From NCBI GenBank assembly GCA_031180405.1, contig JAPSLU010000021.1, positions 1 to 33,157 on the forward strand: a DNA stretch of 33,157 nucleotides. Reading direction: 5' to 3'. The notes beneath the pieces are model-generated. The model was not told the origin of the DNA. It saw nothing but the letters and a program-made list of their open reading frames with translations, and did not search any database. This DNA comes from Bacillus sp. (in: firmicutes) (GTDB taxonomy: Bacteria; Bacillota; Bacilli; Bacillales; Bacillaceae). Shown one piece after another: positions 25,345-33,157 of the stretch (within the stretch, counting starts at the first letter, position 1; each line of letters begins with the position of its first letter). The position numbers and the translations under genes are program-made.

Positions 25345-27366
25345 ATGGAGATGAACCAATACTTAGAAGTATTTATTGAAGAAAGTAAAGAGCATCTACA
25401 GTCATGTAATGAGAAATTACTAGAATTAGAGAAAAATCCTAGCGATCTTTTAATAGTGAATGAAATATTTCGTTCTGCTCATACATTAAAAGGGATGAGT
25501 GCAACAATGGGCTATGAAGACTTAGCAAACTTAACCCACCAAATGGAAAATGTTCTTGATGCAATTAGAAATGAAAAAATAGCGGTATCAGCTGAAATTT
25601 TAGACATTGTTTTCGCTTCTGTAGATGATCTTGAAGAAATGGTTTTCTCTATTGCAGAAGGTGGAGATGGGAAAAAGGATGTTACCAAAGTTGTTGAGAT
25701 GCTAAAACAGATTGAAAATGGTGAAGCTGTATCTTCTGAACTCAACCTGAGCGACACATCCTCAGAGGATTATGTTCAATTAATCCAAAATTATGATGAT
25801 TACGAAAACGCAGTAATTCTACAATCGAGAGAACAAGGTTTTTCCGCTTATGAATTAACGATTACTCTAAGGGAGGACTGTTTATTAAAAGCAGTTAGAG
25901 TCTTCATGGTTTTTGAAATTTTAGAGCAAGCTGGTGAAGTTATAAAGTCCGTTCCATCAGTAGATCTTTTAGAAGAAGAAAAGTTTGATCACCAGTTTAC
26001 TGTTGCGCTAATAACAAAGGACTATGCTGAAGATCTTAAAAATAAGGTGATGAAGGTTTCAGAAATTGACGAAGTAATTGTTCGCCAATTAGTGTCAAAA
26101 TCAACGAATTCATCACAGGAACTTAATGAAGTCACTGAACAAGTGCCCGCTTCCAAACCCAAAAATGAAAAGGCTCAAGAACAGGTTAAAACATCAGCAA
26201 AACAAGTTGCAGCAACGAGTTCAAAAACAATTCGAGTAAATATCGAACGTTTAGACATACTTATGAACCTTTTTGAAGAACTTGTCATTGATCGTGGAAG
26301 ATTAGAACAAATTTCGAAAGATTTAAATAATAATGAACTAAATGAAACCGTTGAGAGAATGTCTAGAATTTCTGGTGACTTACAAAATATTATTTTAAAT
26401 ATGAGAATGGTTCCTGTAGAAACTGTATTCAATCGTTTCCCGAGAATGATTAGGCAACTGGCAAAAGATTTAAACAAAAAGATTAGTTTAGAAATTGTTG
26501 GTGCTGAAACTGAACTTGATCGTACTGTAATTGATGAAATAGGAGATCCCCTAGTTCACTTATTACGTAATGCAATTGATCATGGAATAGAGATGCCTGC
26601 TGATCGTGTAAAGAATGGAAAGAGTGAAGAAGGGCATGTTGTCCTAAGTGCTTATCATAGTGGAAACCATGTATTTATTGATATAGAAGATGATGGAGCA
26701 GGTATCAATCGTGAACGCGTACTCAAAAAAGCGCTCGATCGAGGTGTTGTGACAGAGCAAATTGCTTCAACATTAACCGACAAACAAGTATATGAGCTTA
26801 TTTTCTCTTCTGGCTTTTCAACAGCGGATAAAATATCTGATATTTCGGGTCGTGGAGTCGGTTTAGATGTCGTAAAAAGTACAATCGAATCATTAGGTGG
26901 TATGGTATCTGTAGATGCTCAGGAAGGTAAAGGATCTCTGTTCTCTATTCAACTTCCGCTTACATTATCGATTATTTCTGTCATGTTAGTTGAATTACGT
27001 AATGAAAAATTTGCGATTCCATTATCATCTATTATTGAAACAGCCGTTATAAAGAAAGAAGATATTCTTCAAGCACACAATCAAAAAGTTATTGACTTCA
27101 GAGGAAAGATCGTACCGTTAGTCTTTTTAACAGATATCTTTGAATTTCCAGAGACAATTGAAGATGGAGACTTTGTTTCATTAATAATTGTGCGTAAAGG
27201 TGAGAAAATGGCTGCATTAGTAGTTGATTCATTTATTGGTCAACAAGAAATTGTGTTAAAATCGCTTGGTAATTACCTAAGCTCTGTGTTTGCCATCTCA
27301 GGAGCCACAATTTTAGGTGATGGGCAAGTTGCTTTAATTGTTGATTGTAACGCTCTAATTAAATAA
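25345..27366 (+). CDS. cheA: Chemotaxis sensor histidine kinase CheA
   Basis: The 673-aa product matches Bacillus CheA length. The P1 domain has the phosphorylated H46 (RSAHTLKGMSATMG). After the P2 CheY/CheB-binding domain and a Gln/Lys/Ala-rich linker, the P3 dimerisation helices start near KTIRVNIERLDILMNLFEEL. The P4 kinase domain carries the N box (HLLRNAIDHGIE), G1 (DIEDDGAG) and G2 (ISGRGVGLDVV) motifs. The P5 CheW-like domain is at the C-terminus (QLPLTLSIISVMLVEL onward). It phosphorylates CheY and CheB in receptor arrays. Gaps of 85 and 104 bases flank it, larger than elsewhere in the operon. Confidence 0.97.
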   Translation: MEMNQYLEVFIEESKEHLQSCNEKLLELEKNPSDLLIVNEIFRSAHTLKGMSATMGYEDLANLTHQMENVLDAIRNEKIAVSAEILDIVFASVDDLEEMVFSIAEGGDGKKDVTKVVEMLKQIENGEAVSSELNLSDTSSEDYVQLIQNYDDYENAVILQSREQGFSAYELTITLREDCLLKAVRVFMVFEILEQAGEVIKSVPSVDLLEEEKFDHQFTVALITKDYAEDLKNKVMKVSEIDEVIVRQLVSKSTNSSQELNEVTEQVPASKPKNEKAQEQVKTSAKQVAATSSKTIRVNIERLDILMNLFEELVIDRGRLEQISKDLNNNELNETVERMSRISGDLQNIILNMRMVPVETVFNRFPRMIRQLAKDLNKKISLEIVGAETELDRTVIDEIGDPLVHLLRNAIDHGIEMPADRVKNGKSEEGHVVLSAYHSGNHVFIDIEDDGAGINRERVLKKALDRGVVTEQIASTLTDKQVYELIFSSGFSTADKISDISGRGVGLDVVKSTIESLGGMVSVDAQEGKGSLFSIQLPLTLSIISVMLVELRNEKFAIPLSSIIETAVIKKEDILQAHNQKVIDFRGKIVPLVFLTDIFEFPETIEDGDFVSLIIVRKGEKMAALVVDSFIGQQEIVLKSLGNYLSSVFAISGATILGDGQVALIVDCNALIK

Positions 27367-27470
27367 TAGTTTCGTTATGTATATAAATGTTTAATAGGAA
27401 AGAAAGCAGCTATGTACTGATGAAAAGTGGGGAACTGAGAAGGTCATGTTTTAGAGAGGAGTTTTAAACG

Positions 27471-27935
27471 ATGAGTGAACATTTAACTGGTGACCTTAAA
27501 GTCATTGTTTTTCAACTACAAGATGAGGAGTATGGAATTCCTGTCCAACAAGTCCGTTCTATTGAGAAAGTTCAACATATTACAAGGGTTCCAAGAACAG
27601 CTCCATATATTAAAGGTGTTATTAATTTACGTGGTGTTGTCACACCAATTATAGATCTCCGAAAACGCTTTGGCCTTCAAGAACTTGAAATTACGGAAAA
27701 TACAAGAATTATAATAGTATCAAAGGATGATATTGAGGTTGGGTTTATTGTTGATGCTGCAAATGATGTAATTGATATCCATTCAGATATTATTGAACCA
27801 GCACCAGAAGTGGTAGGATCAGTTGAGGTGGAATACATTCAAGGAGTAGCAAAATTAGATAAACGATTAATTGTTATGATTGATCTTGATGAAGTGTTGG
27901 AAACAGGTAATATTAGAGCTTTTCAGGGTGTGTAG
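27471..27935 (+). CDS. cheW: Chemotaxis coupling protein CheW
   Basis: The 154-aa single-domain protein has CheW signatures: FQLQDEEYGIPVQQVRSIEK near residue 15, the VPRTAPYIKGVINLRGVVTP core at about 42-61, and IDLRKRFGL. It links chemoreceptors to CheA P5. The ATG follows GAGAGGAG. A 104-base gap before it contains no gene that I can support. cheC starts nine bases after its stop. Confidence 0.96.
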   Translation: MSEHLTGDLKVIVFQLQDEEYGIPVQQVRSIEKVQHITRVPRTAPYIKGVINLRGVVTPIIDLRKRFGLQELEITENTRIIIVSKDDIEVGFIVDAANDVIDIHSDIIEPAPEVVGSVEVEYIQGVAKLDKRLIVMIDLDEVLETGNIRAFQGV

Positions 27936-27944
27936 GAAGAAATC

Positions 27945-28586
27945 ATGGACTATACAAAATCTATTTCGTCAATACATTTAGATGTCTTAAAAGAGGTTGG
28001 TAACATTGGTGCTGGACATTCAGCCACATCATTGTCAAAGTTGTTAGATAAAAAAATTGATATGTATGTGCCTGATGTTAAGATTATTTCATTCAATGAA
28101 CTAATGGAGCTAGCAGGTGGTCCAGAGGTTGTTGTTGCCAGCGTATTTTTAAGAATGGAAGGAGATATTTCAGGTTCATTATTTTTTGTTCTTAGCATTG
28201 AACAGGCAGAACGATTTATCAAAAAATTGATAGCTGATAATAAGTTCTCCTTGCAAGAACCACCATACAATGAACTGGGTTTATCTGCTTTTCAAGAGCT
28301 TGGTAACATACTAACAGGTTCTTATTTATCATCATTGTCAGACTTAACAAATCTAATGATTTATCCATCTGTTCCTGCATTAACAATTGATATGTTTGGG
28401 GCAGTAATTAGTCACGGTTTAATAGAACTCTCTCATGCAAGTGATTATGCCATTATTATTGATACTCCAATAAGAGAAGAAGATCAGCGCAATATTGATT
28501 CTGTTAAAGGACATTTCTTTCTATTGCCAGATCCTAATTCATTTGAAAAGTTATTTGGTGCTCTTGGTATGTCTGATGAAAGATGA
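27945..28586 (+). CDS. cheC: CheY-P phosphatase CheC
   Basis: The 213-aa product has both CheC active-site pairs, E17/N20 (LKEVGNIGAGHSATSL) and E118/N121 (FQELGNILTGSYLSSL). It dephosphorylates CheY-P and binds CheD, forming the CheC-CheD-CheY feedback loop of Bacillus. The ATG follows AGGAAGA. The 3' end overlaps cheD by 11 bases, so the two partners are translated together. Confidence 0.95.
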   Translation: MDYTKSISSIHLDVLKEVGNIGAGHSATSLSKLLDKKIDMYVPDVKIISFNELMELAGGPEVVVASVFLRMEGDISGSLFFVLSIEQAERFIKKLIADNKFSLQEPPYNELGLSAFQELGNILTGSYLSSLSDLTNLMIYPSVPALTIDMFGAVISHGLIELSHASDYAIIIDTPIREEDQRNIDSVKGHFFLLPDPNSFEKLFGALGMSDER

Positions 28587-29076
28587 AGTAATTGAAATTA
28601 TAAAAGTAGGTATTGCTGATCAAAATGTTGCAAAAGCGCCAAACAGAATTCGTACTTCAGGACTAGGTTCCTGTGTGGGTCTTATCCTTTTTGATAGAAT
28701 CAATGCGATTGCGGGTTTGGCACATATTATGTTACCTGATTCTTCACTTGCTAACCAAAGATTATTGAATCAAGCTAAATATGCGGACACCTCTATCCCA
28801 TTACTAATAAATAGAATGATTGATTCTGGAGCTAGTAGGAGACTACTTCAAGCCAAGATGGCTGGAGGTGCTCAAATGTTCCAATTCCAATCAACGAGTG
28901 ACATGATGCGGATAGGACCTAGAAATGTTGAAGCAATTAGAGAAATACTAAAATCTTGTAACATTTCTATCTTAAACGAAGATGTTGGCGGAAATAGTGG
29001 ACGTACAATTGAATTTGATCCGAAAACATGTGAATTAATGATACGCACAGTTAACCAGGGGACCAAAGTAATTTAA
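28576..29076 (+). CDS. cheD: Chemoreceptor glutamine deamidase CheD
   Basis: The start is the ATG at 28576 (MKDEVIEIIKVGIADQN, 166 aa), inside the end of cheC. The 166-aa length equals B. subtilis CheD, and residues upstream of this Met are the cheC reading frame shifted. The catalytic set T27, C33 (GLGSCVGLIL) and H50 (AGLAHIMLPDS) lines up with the known T-C-H triad. It deamidates receptors and modulates CheC activity. There is no good Shine-Dalgarno, so it probably relies on coupling to cheC. Confidence 0.94.
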   Translation: MKDEVIEIIKVGIADQNVAKAPNRIRTSGLGSCVGLILFDRINAIAGLAHIMLPDSSLANQRLLNQAKYADTSIPLLINRMIDSGASRRLLQAKMAGGAQMFQFQSTSDMMRIGPRNVEAIREILKSCNISILNEDVGGNSGRTIEFDPKTCELMIRTVNQGTKVI

Positions 29077-29077
29077 G

Positions 29078-29117
29078 TTCTTAAAACTTTACTTTTTGAG
29101 AGGTTTGAACTTAAGAA
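29078..29117 (+). promoter_or_regulatory. Inverted repeat between cheD and sigD
   Basis: TTCTTAA (29078-29084) is matched by TTAAGAA (29111-29117), with AAAC/GTTT able to extend it internally. It starts two bases after the cheD stop and lies about 50 bases before sigD. There is no T-run right after the right arm, so it is not a standard terminator; a partial attenuator or mRNA-stability element is possible. Confidence 0.35.
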
Positions 29118-29170
29118 GACATGGTAATTTAGATGTTTACATGATTTATAATTGGATCAGGGGGATAAAT

Positions 29171-29938
29171 ATGACACAAATGACACGAACCGAAGAACAA
29201 GTAATTTGGCAAAAATGGATTGATGTACGTGACACAAATGCTGGTGATGCTCTCATCAAAAAATATATGCCCCTTGTATCTTATCATGTTCAAAGAATAT
29301 CTGTAGGGCTCCCGAAAAACGTTAATAAAGACGACTTAATGAGTTTGGGTTTATTTGGATTATATGATGCTTTAGAAAAGTTTGACCCGAAACGTGATTT
29401 AAAGTTTGACACATATGCATCATTTCGTGTCCGCGGTGCTATTATTGATGGGCTTAGGAAAGAAGATTGGTTACCGCGAAGCTCCAGAGAAAAAGCAAAG
29501 CGTGTAGAAGCAGCGATTGATAAACTAGAACAGAAACATCTTCGAAATATTACCCCAAAAGAAATTGCCATTGAACTAGGTTTAACTGAATCCGAAGTTG
29601 TGGGTGTTATGAATGAAGGTTTCTTTGCGAATGTTCTTTCTATTGATGATCAAATGTATGATCATGAGGATGGTGAAAGTATTGGTTTTACAGTAAAAGA
29701 TGAAAATCAAAAAACGCCAGAACAAAAAATAATAAACGATGAATTGATCGCACAATTATCAGAAGTGATTACACAGCTAAGTGAAAAGGAACAACTGGTC
29801 ATAAGCTTCTTTTACAGAGAGGAATTAACATTAACAGAAATTGGACAGGTTATGAATTTATCTACTTCAAGAATTTCTCAGATTCACTCAAAAGCTTTAT
29901 TTAAATTGCGGAAAATTCTTGAAAATGTTATTCATTAA
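29171..29938 (+). CDS. sigD: Flagellar/motility sigma factor SigD (sigma-28)
   Basis: The start is the ATG at 29171 (MTQMTRTEEQVIWQKWIDV, 255 aa), six bases after GGGGG at 29160-29164; residues upstream do not fit the family. Region 2 includes EKFDPKRDLKFDTYASFRVR and GAIIDGLRKEDWLPRS, which melt and recognise the -10. Region 4 has LSEKEQLVISFFYREEL and EIGQVMNLSTSRISQIHSKA for the -35. SigD transcribes hag, motAB, lytic enzymes and others, and is held by FlgM until hook completion. It lies near the 3' end of the operon, as in B. subtilis. Confidence 0.97.
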   Translation: MTQMTRTEEQVIWQKWIDVRDTNAGDALIKKYMPLVSYHVQRISVGLPKNVNKDDLMSLGLFGLYDALEKFDPKRDLKFDTYASFRVRGAIIDGLRKEDWLPRSSREKAKRVEAAIDKLEQKHLRNITPKEIAIELGLTESEVVGVMNEGFFANVLSIDDQMYDHEDGESIGFTVKDENQKTPEQKIINDELIAQLSEVITQLSEKEQLVISFFYREELTLTEIGQVMNLSTSRISQIHSKALFKLRKILENVIH

Positions 29939-30055
29939 CAAATAAAACACTAGCAAATTACCTTAGCTCGAACGCGTCATGCAGGGAAAATTCAAGATTG
30001 ATTTAATCAAAGAATTCAGATTATTAATGACCAACCAACTTTCGCATTCTATTCA

Positions 30056-30202
30056 AAAGGCTGTTTTCATAACCTTTGTTGCTATAGGTAACTTGGATGA
30101 AACAGCACTATATCTTAGAATTCTACCTTTTATAGGATAGAAACACTGTTTTTAAACAAATTATTAGGTTAATTAGCAATAATCTATCAGAAAAGAGCTA
30201 TT
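30056..30202. repeat. MITE-like repeat, copy 1
   Basis: The element begins AAAGGCTGTTTTC (30056-30068) and ends GAAAAGAGCTATT (30190-30202), an imperfect terminal inverted repeat (about 10 of 13). Internal landmarks ACTTTGTTG-like, AGCACTATAT, TACCTTTTATA, AACACTGTT and TTATTAGGT recur in the same order in copy 2. Over the first 59 bases the two copies differ at about nine positions by my count. It has no coding capacity. Confidence 0.65.
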
Positions 30203-30268
30203 CAAAAAGAAGTAGATTTAAAAAGAACGAAGGTTTTGGAGCTGGTGAAAGCGATAATTTAGATTTAA

Positions 30269-30435
30269 AAAGGCTATTTTCGTAAACTTTGTTGTTATTA
30301 TTAACTTGAATGAAAAAGCACTATATAAAGTTTAGTGGCATCATTTCTTTTTGTTCGTACCTTTTATACGGTAAAAACACTGTTATAAACATATTATTAG
30401 GTCAGATAACAACAATCTTTCAGAAAAGAGCCTTT
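30269..30435. repeat. MITE-like repeat, copy 2
   Basis: The element begins AAAGGCTATTTTC (30269-30281) and ends GAAAAGAGCCTTT (30423-30435), which are reverse complements at 12 of 13 positions. It is in the same orientation as copy 1 and about 20 bases longer, through extra bases around 30331-30355. It shares the internal landmarks AGCACTATAT, TACCTTTTATA, AACACTGTT and TTATTAGGT. The short size, inverted ends and lack of coding suggest a mobilised non-autonomous element; no target duplication was established. Confidence 0.65.
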
Positions 30436-30557
30436 AAAAAAGATCAGACACACCAAGAACAAAACAAAAAGAAGAAAAAAGATTAAAAACAAAAGGAGAA
30501 TCCTAACCACCTATTTAAAGGTAAAAGTTTGACTTCTTTGGTTAAGAGAGGACGCCT

Positions 30558-31091
30558 ATGATAACTACAATCTTGCTTTTATTAAGTTTACTACTTCATG
30601 TAGTAGCTTTTTATTTTATAATTGTCCTTTATATGAAATTTTCATTATTGAAGGATTTGTCGGACACACAACGACAGATACTTGAAGAGACCGAAAACTC
30701 CATGACAAGCTTCTTAATTGATATAAAGGATGAAAATGAGAAGTTCATTGACAAATTACTTAGCTCATCTGATAGAAAGTCTAATCATGTCCTCAAAGAA
30801 CAAGCTTCTGAAAAAGAAATCCTACCCTATCCTGGTAGAGATCAGAAATCAAAAGAAAGTGTAAAAGGAGATTTTGTGAAGAATGGTGAAGAGCTACCTA
30901 ACCACTTGTTAGGAATAAAAAAAATGGAAGACATTGTTGAGATTTCGCACAATGTACCCACAAGTAAGCCGCCATTTGAAATTGAGGCAATAAATCTTTT
31001 TAAAGAAGGCTATACTGTTGAACAGATTGCGAAGAAATTAAACAAAGGGAAGACAGAGGTTGAACTGCTTCTTAAATTCCGCCAATTATAA
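30558..31091 (+). CDS. swrB: SwrB/YlxL-like swarming motility protein
   Basis: The 177-aa product has one N-terminal membrane helix (about residues 3-27, TTILLLLSLLLHVVAFYFII), then a helical, charged cytoplasmic region of low conservation, and a C-terminal helix-turn-helix-like end (EAINLFKEGYTVEQIAKKLN and KGKTEVELLLKFRQL). This layout and the place after sigD match B. subtilis SwrB (YlxL, 167 aa), which promotes FliM/FliP-dependent basal body maturation and swarming. The ATG follows GAGAGGA at 30545-30551. The middle is too diverged to confirm by eye. Confidence 0.8.
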   Translation: MITTILLLLSLLLHVVAFYFIIVLYMKFSLLKDLSDTQRQILEETENSMTSFLIDIKDENEKFIDKLLSSSDRKSNHVLKEQASEKEILPYPGRDQKSKESVKGDFVKNGEELPNHLLGIKKMEDIVEISHNVPTSKPPFEIEAINLFKEGYTVEQIAKKLNKGKTEVELLLKFRQL

Positions 31092-31149
31092 GGTTTTGTA
31101 AGGAATAGTCAAAATAAAGAATATCTTGTTAAGAACTTTTACTTTACTC

Positions 31150-31178
31150 TTGATTGTCATATATCAATGTGGTATATT
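31150..31178 (+). promoter_or_regulatory. Candidate SigA promoter for rpsB
   Basis: TTGATT (31150-31155), a 17-base spacer and TATATT (31173-31178) make a fair SigA promoter upstream of rpsB. It predicts a 5' leader of about 130 bases. No terminator separates swrB from this site. Confidence 0.55.
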
Positions 31179-31184
31179 AATTTT

Positions 31185-32021
<837 letters not shown>

Positions 32022-32026
32022 TGTGC

Positions 32027-32067
32027 AAAAGGTGATAAGGGGAATTGGCCTTTTATCACCTTTTTTT
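32027..32067 (+). terminator. Intrinsic terminator after rpsB
   Basis: AAAAGGTGATAAGG (32027-32040) pairs with CCTTTTATCACCTTTT, with a GGAATTGG loop, a two-T bulge and a T-run ending at 32067. It starts five bases after the rpsB stop. It should reduce read-through into tsf, which has its own candidate promoter. Confidence 0.85.
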
Positions 32068-32083
32068 AAAGAAATGCTACATA

Positions 32084-32112
32084 TTGAAATCAGAAAACAA
32101 TGTGTTAATTAT
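32084..32112 (+). promoter_or_regulatory. Candidate SigA promoter for tsf
   Basis: TTGAAA (32084-32089), a 17-base spacer and AATTAT (32107-32112) lie between the rpsB terminator and tsf. The -35 matches five of six consensus bases and the -10 four of six. The -10 overlaps an inverted repeat at 32101-32137. Confidence 0.35.
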
Positions 32113-32137
32113 CACCACATAGTGGGAACCTAACACA
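32101..32137 (+). promoter_or_regulatory. Nested inverted repeat upstream of tsf
   Basis: Outer arms TGTGTTA (32101-32107) and TAACACA (32131-32137) enclose inner arms CCAC (32115-32118) and GTGG (32122-32125). It could be an RNA structure in the tsf leader or a DNA operator overlapping the predicted -10. No T-run follows. Confidence 0.4.
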
Positions 32138-32218
32138 ATGTTGTTAGTATATCCATGCCTTTTTCTATGGATGTTTAATGAAACCAAAACCTATATGACC
32201 TTAAGGAGGAATACCGTT

Positions 32219-33100
32219 ATGGCAGTAACTGCTCAAATGGTTAAAGAATTACGTGAAAAAACTGGCGCTGGAATGATGGATTGTAAAAAGGCGTTGACTG
32301 AAACAAACGGAGATATGGATCAAGCAATTGATTACCTTCGTGAAAAAGGAATTGCAAAAGCAGCTAAAAAAGCTGATCGTATTGCAGCTGAAGGTTCTAC
32401 TTTAGTAAAAGTAAACGGCAATGAAGCGGTGATATTGGAAGTTAACTCTGAAACAGATTTCGTTGCGAAAAATGAAGGTTTCAAAGAATTAATCAACGGT
32501 CTAGCTGATTTCTTATTAGAAAAGAAACCTGCTGATGCTGAAGTAGCTTTAGCTGAAACAATGAGCAACGGGTCTACTGTAGCAGACTACATTAACGCTG
32601 CTATTGCTAAAATCGGTGAAAAAATTACACTTCGTCGTTTTACTGTTTTAACAAAGACTGATAACGATGCGTTCGGTTCATATCTTCACATGGGTGGTCG
32701 TATTGGTGTTCTTACATTACTAGAAGGTACAACTGATGAAGAAGCTGCTAAAGATGTTGCAATGCATGCGGCTGCAGTTAACCCTAAGTATGTTTCTCGT
32801 GACGAAGTTTCTGCTGAAGAAGCTGAGCATGAGCGCAAAATCTTAACTGAGCAAGCTTTAAATGAAGGTAAGCCAGAAAACATTGTTGCTAAGATGGTTG
32901 AAGGTCGTCTAGGAAAGTATTTTGAAGAAATCTGCTTACTAGATCAAAGCTTCGTTAAAAATCCAGATCAAAAAGTAAAACAATTTGTTGAGTCAAAAGG
33001 TGCAACTGTGAAAACTTTTATCCGTTATGAAGTTGGTGAAGGTATCGAGAAACGTCAAGATAACTTTGCTGAAGAAGTAATGAGCCAAGTTAAAAAATAA
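32219..33100 (+). CDS. tsf: Translation elongation factor Ts
   Basis: The start is the ATG at 32219 ([20 protein letters not shown], 293 aa), nine bases after AAGGAGGA; the open frame upstream to 32138 is leader. [12 protein letters not shown] and [20 protein letters not shown] are the family signatures in the N-terminal UBA-like domain, and [14 protein letters not shown] is the core contact with EF-Tu. The protein is the GDP/GTP exchange factor of EF-Tu. Codon use is strongly biased, as in rpsB. The length equals B. subtilis EF-Ts. pyrH would be expected next, outside the window. Confidence 0.98.
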   Translation: MAVTAQMVKELREKTGAGMMDCKKALTETNGDMDQAIDYLREKGIAKAAKKADRIAAEGSTLVKVNGNEAVILEVNSETDFVAKNEGFKELINGLADFLLEKKPADAEVALAETMSNGSTVADYINAAIAKIGEKITLRRFTVLTKTDNDAFGSYLHMGGRIGVLTLLEGTTDEEAAKDVAMHAAAVNPKYVSRDEVSAEEAEHERKILTEQALNEGKPENIVAKMVEGRLGKYFEEICLLDQSFVKNPDQKVKQFVESKGATVKTFIRYEVGEGIEKRQDNFAEEVMSQVKK

Positions 33101-33112
33101 TTGACTAAGTTT

Positions 33113-33142
33113 GTTAAACACATTTCAAAAAATATGTTTAAC
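33113..33142 (+). other. Hairpin downstream of tsf
   Basis: GTTAAACACAT (33113-33123) and ATATGTTTAAC (33132-33142) pair at 10 of 11 positions with an eight-base A-rich loop. There is no T-run after the right arm, so it is not a typical terminator. It may stabilise the tsf 3' end or lie in the control region of the next gene. Confidence 0.4.
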
Positions 33143-33157
33143 ATCGCGGAACGACTC

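Larger units (their letters stand above)
29939..30557. other. 619-base non-coding gap between sigD and swrB
   Basis: No open frame with family character is visible on either strand. It contains two diverged copies of a repeat of about 147-167 bases (30056-30202 and 30269-30435), a small TTGATTTAATCAA palindrome at 29998-30010, and an A-rich tract around 30450-30500. No convincing terminator or promoter was seen. In B. subtilis this gap is much shorter, so the extra length probably came from insertion of the repeats. Confidence 0.7.

Noticed and set aside
30056-30435. CRISPR array between sigD and swrB
   Set aside because: There are only two long, diverged copies with inverted ends; no short identical repeats with regular unique spacers.

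Overview
The window is an almost complete fla/che (flagellum and chemotaxis) operon of an endospore-former-type Firmicute in the Bacillaceae. It is flanked on the left by hslU-codY and on the right by rpsB-tsf. The assignment rests on gene order (hslU-codY-flgB...sigD-swrB-rpsB-tsf matches Bacillus subtilis almost gene for gene), strong GGAGG-type ribosome-binding sites, low GC, frequent TTG starts, and proteins whose lengths and motifs match the Bacillus versions (CodY 259 aa, CheD 166 aa, FlhA 678 aa, EF-Ts 293 aa). I cannot name the species; Bacillus/Metabacillus-like is as far as the sequence takes me. Every recognised gene is on the + strand.

Layout. 1-1733: 3' part of hslU (ClpY ATPase), complete codY, and a perfect-palindrome terminator. 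1734-2050: non-coding region expected to hold the main fla/che promoter. 2051-9057: rod, MS-ring, switch and export-ATPase genes flgB-flgC-fliE-fliF-fliG-fliH-fliI-fliJ-ylxF. 9073-13157: hook module fliK-flgD-(uncharacterised PF12611-type gene)-flgE. 13209-16515: swrD-fliL-fliM-fliY-cheY. 16529-22119: type III export gate fliO-fliP-fliQ-fliR-flhB-flhA. 22116-24140: flhF-flhG, which set flagellar number and position. 24147-29076: cheB-cheA-cheW-cheC-cheD. 29171-29938: sigD. 29939-30557: a 619-base non-coding gap with two related MITE-like repeats. 30558-31091: swrB-like gene. 31092-33157: rpsB and tsf with their own promoters, a terminator and leader structures.

How it works together. The early and middle genes build the basal body, the export gate and the hook. 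FliM/FliY/FliG form the switch that reads CheY-P. CheA/CheW relay receptor signals; CheB, CheC, CheD and FliY provide adaptation and CheY-P removal. SigD, encoded near the end of the operon, activates late genes (flagellin and others outside this window). CodY next door is known in B. subtilis to repress the operon under nutrient sufficiency. Most genes overlap or sit within 20 bases, consistent with one long transcript with translational coupling.

No new defence or metabolic system is visible; the operon is canonical. The points that deserve a second look are local: a hairpin that may bring a distant Shine-Dalgarno sequence to the swrD start, a hairpin covering the cheA Shine-Dalgarno, two MITE-like elements between sigD and swrB, a hook protein nearly twice the B. 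subtilis length with a helical insertion, a small uncharacterised gene between flgD and flgE that may have an RNase-like fold, and an ambiguous flhB start.
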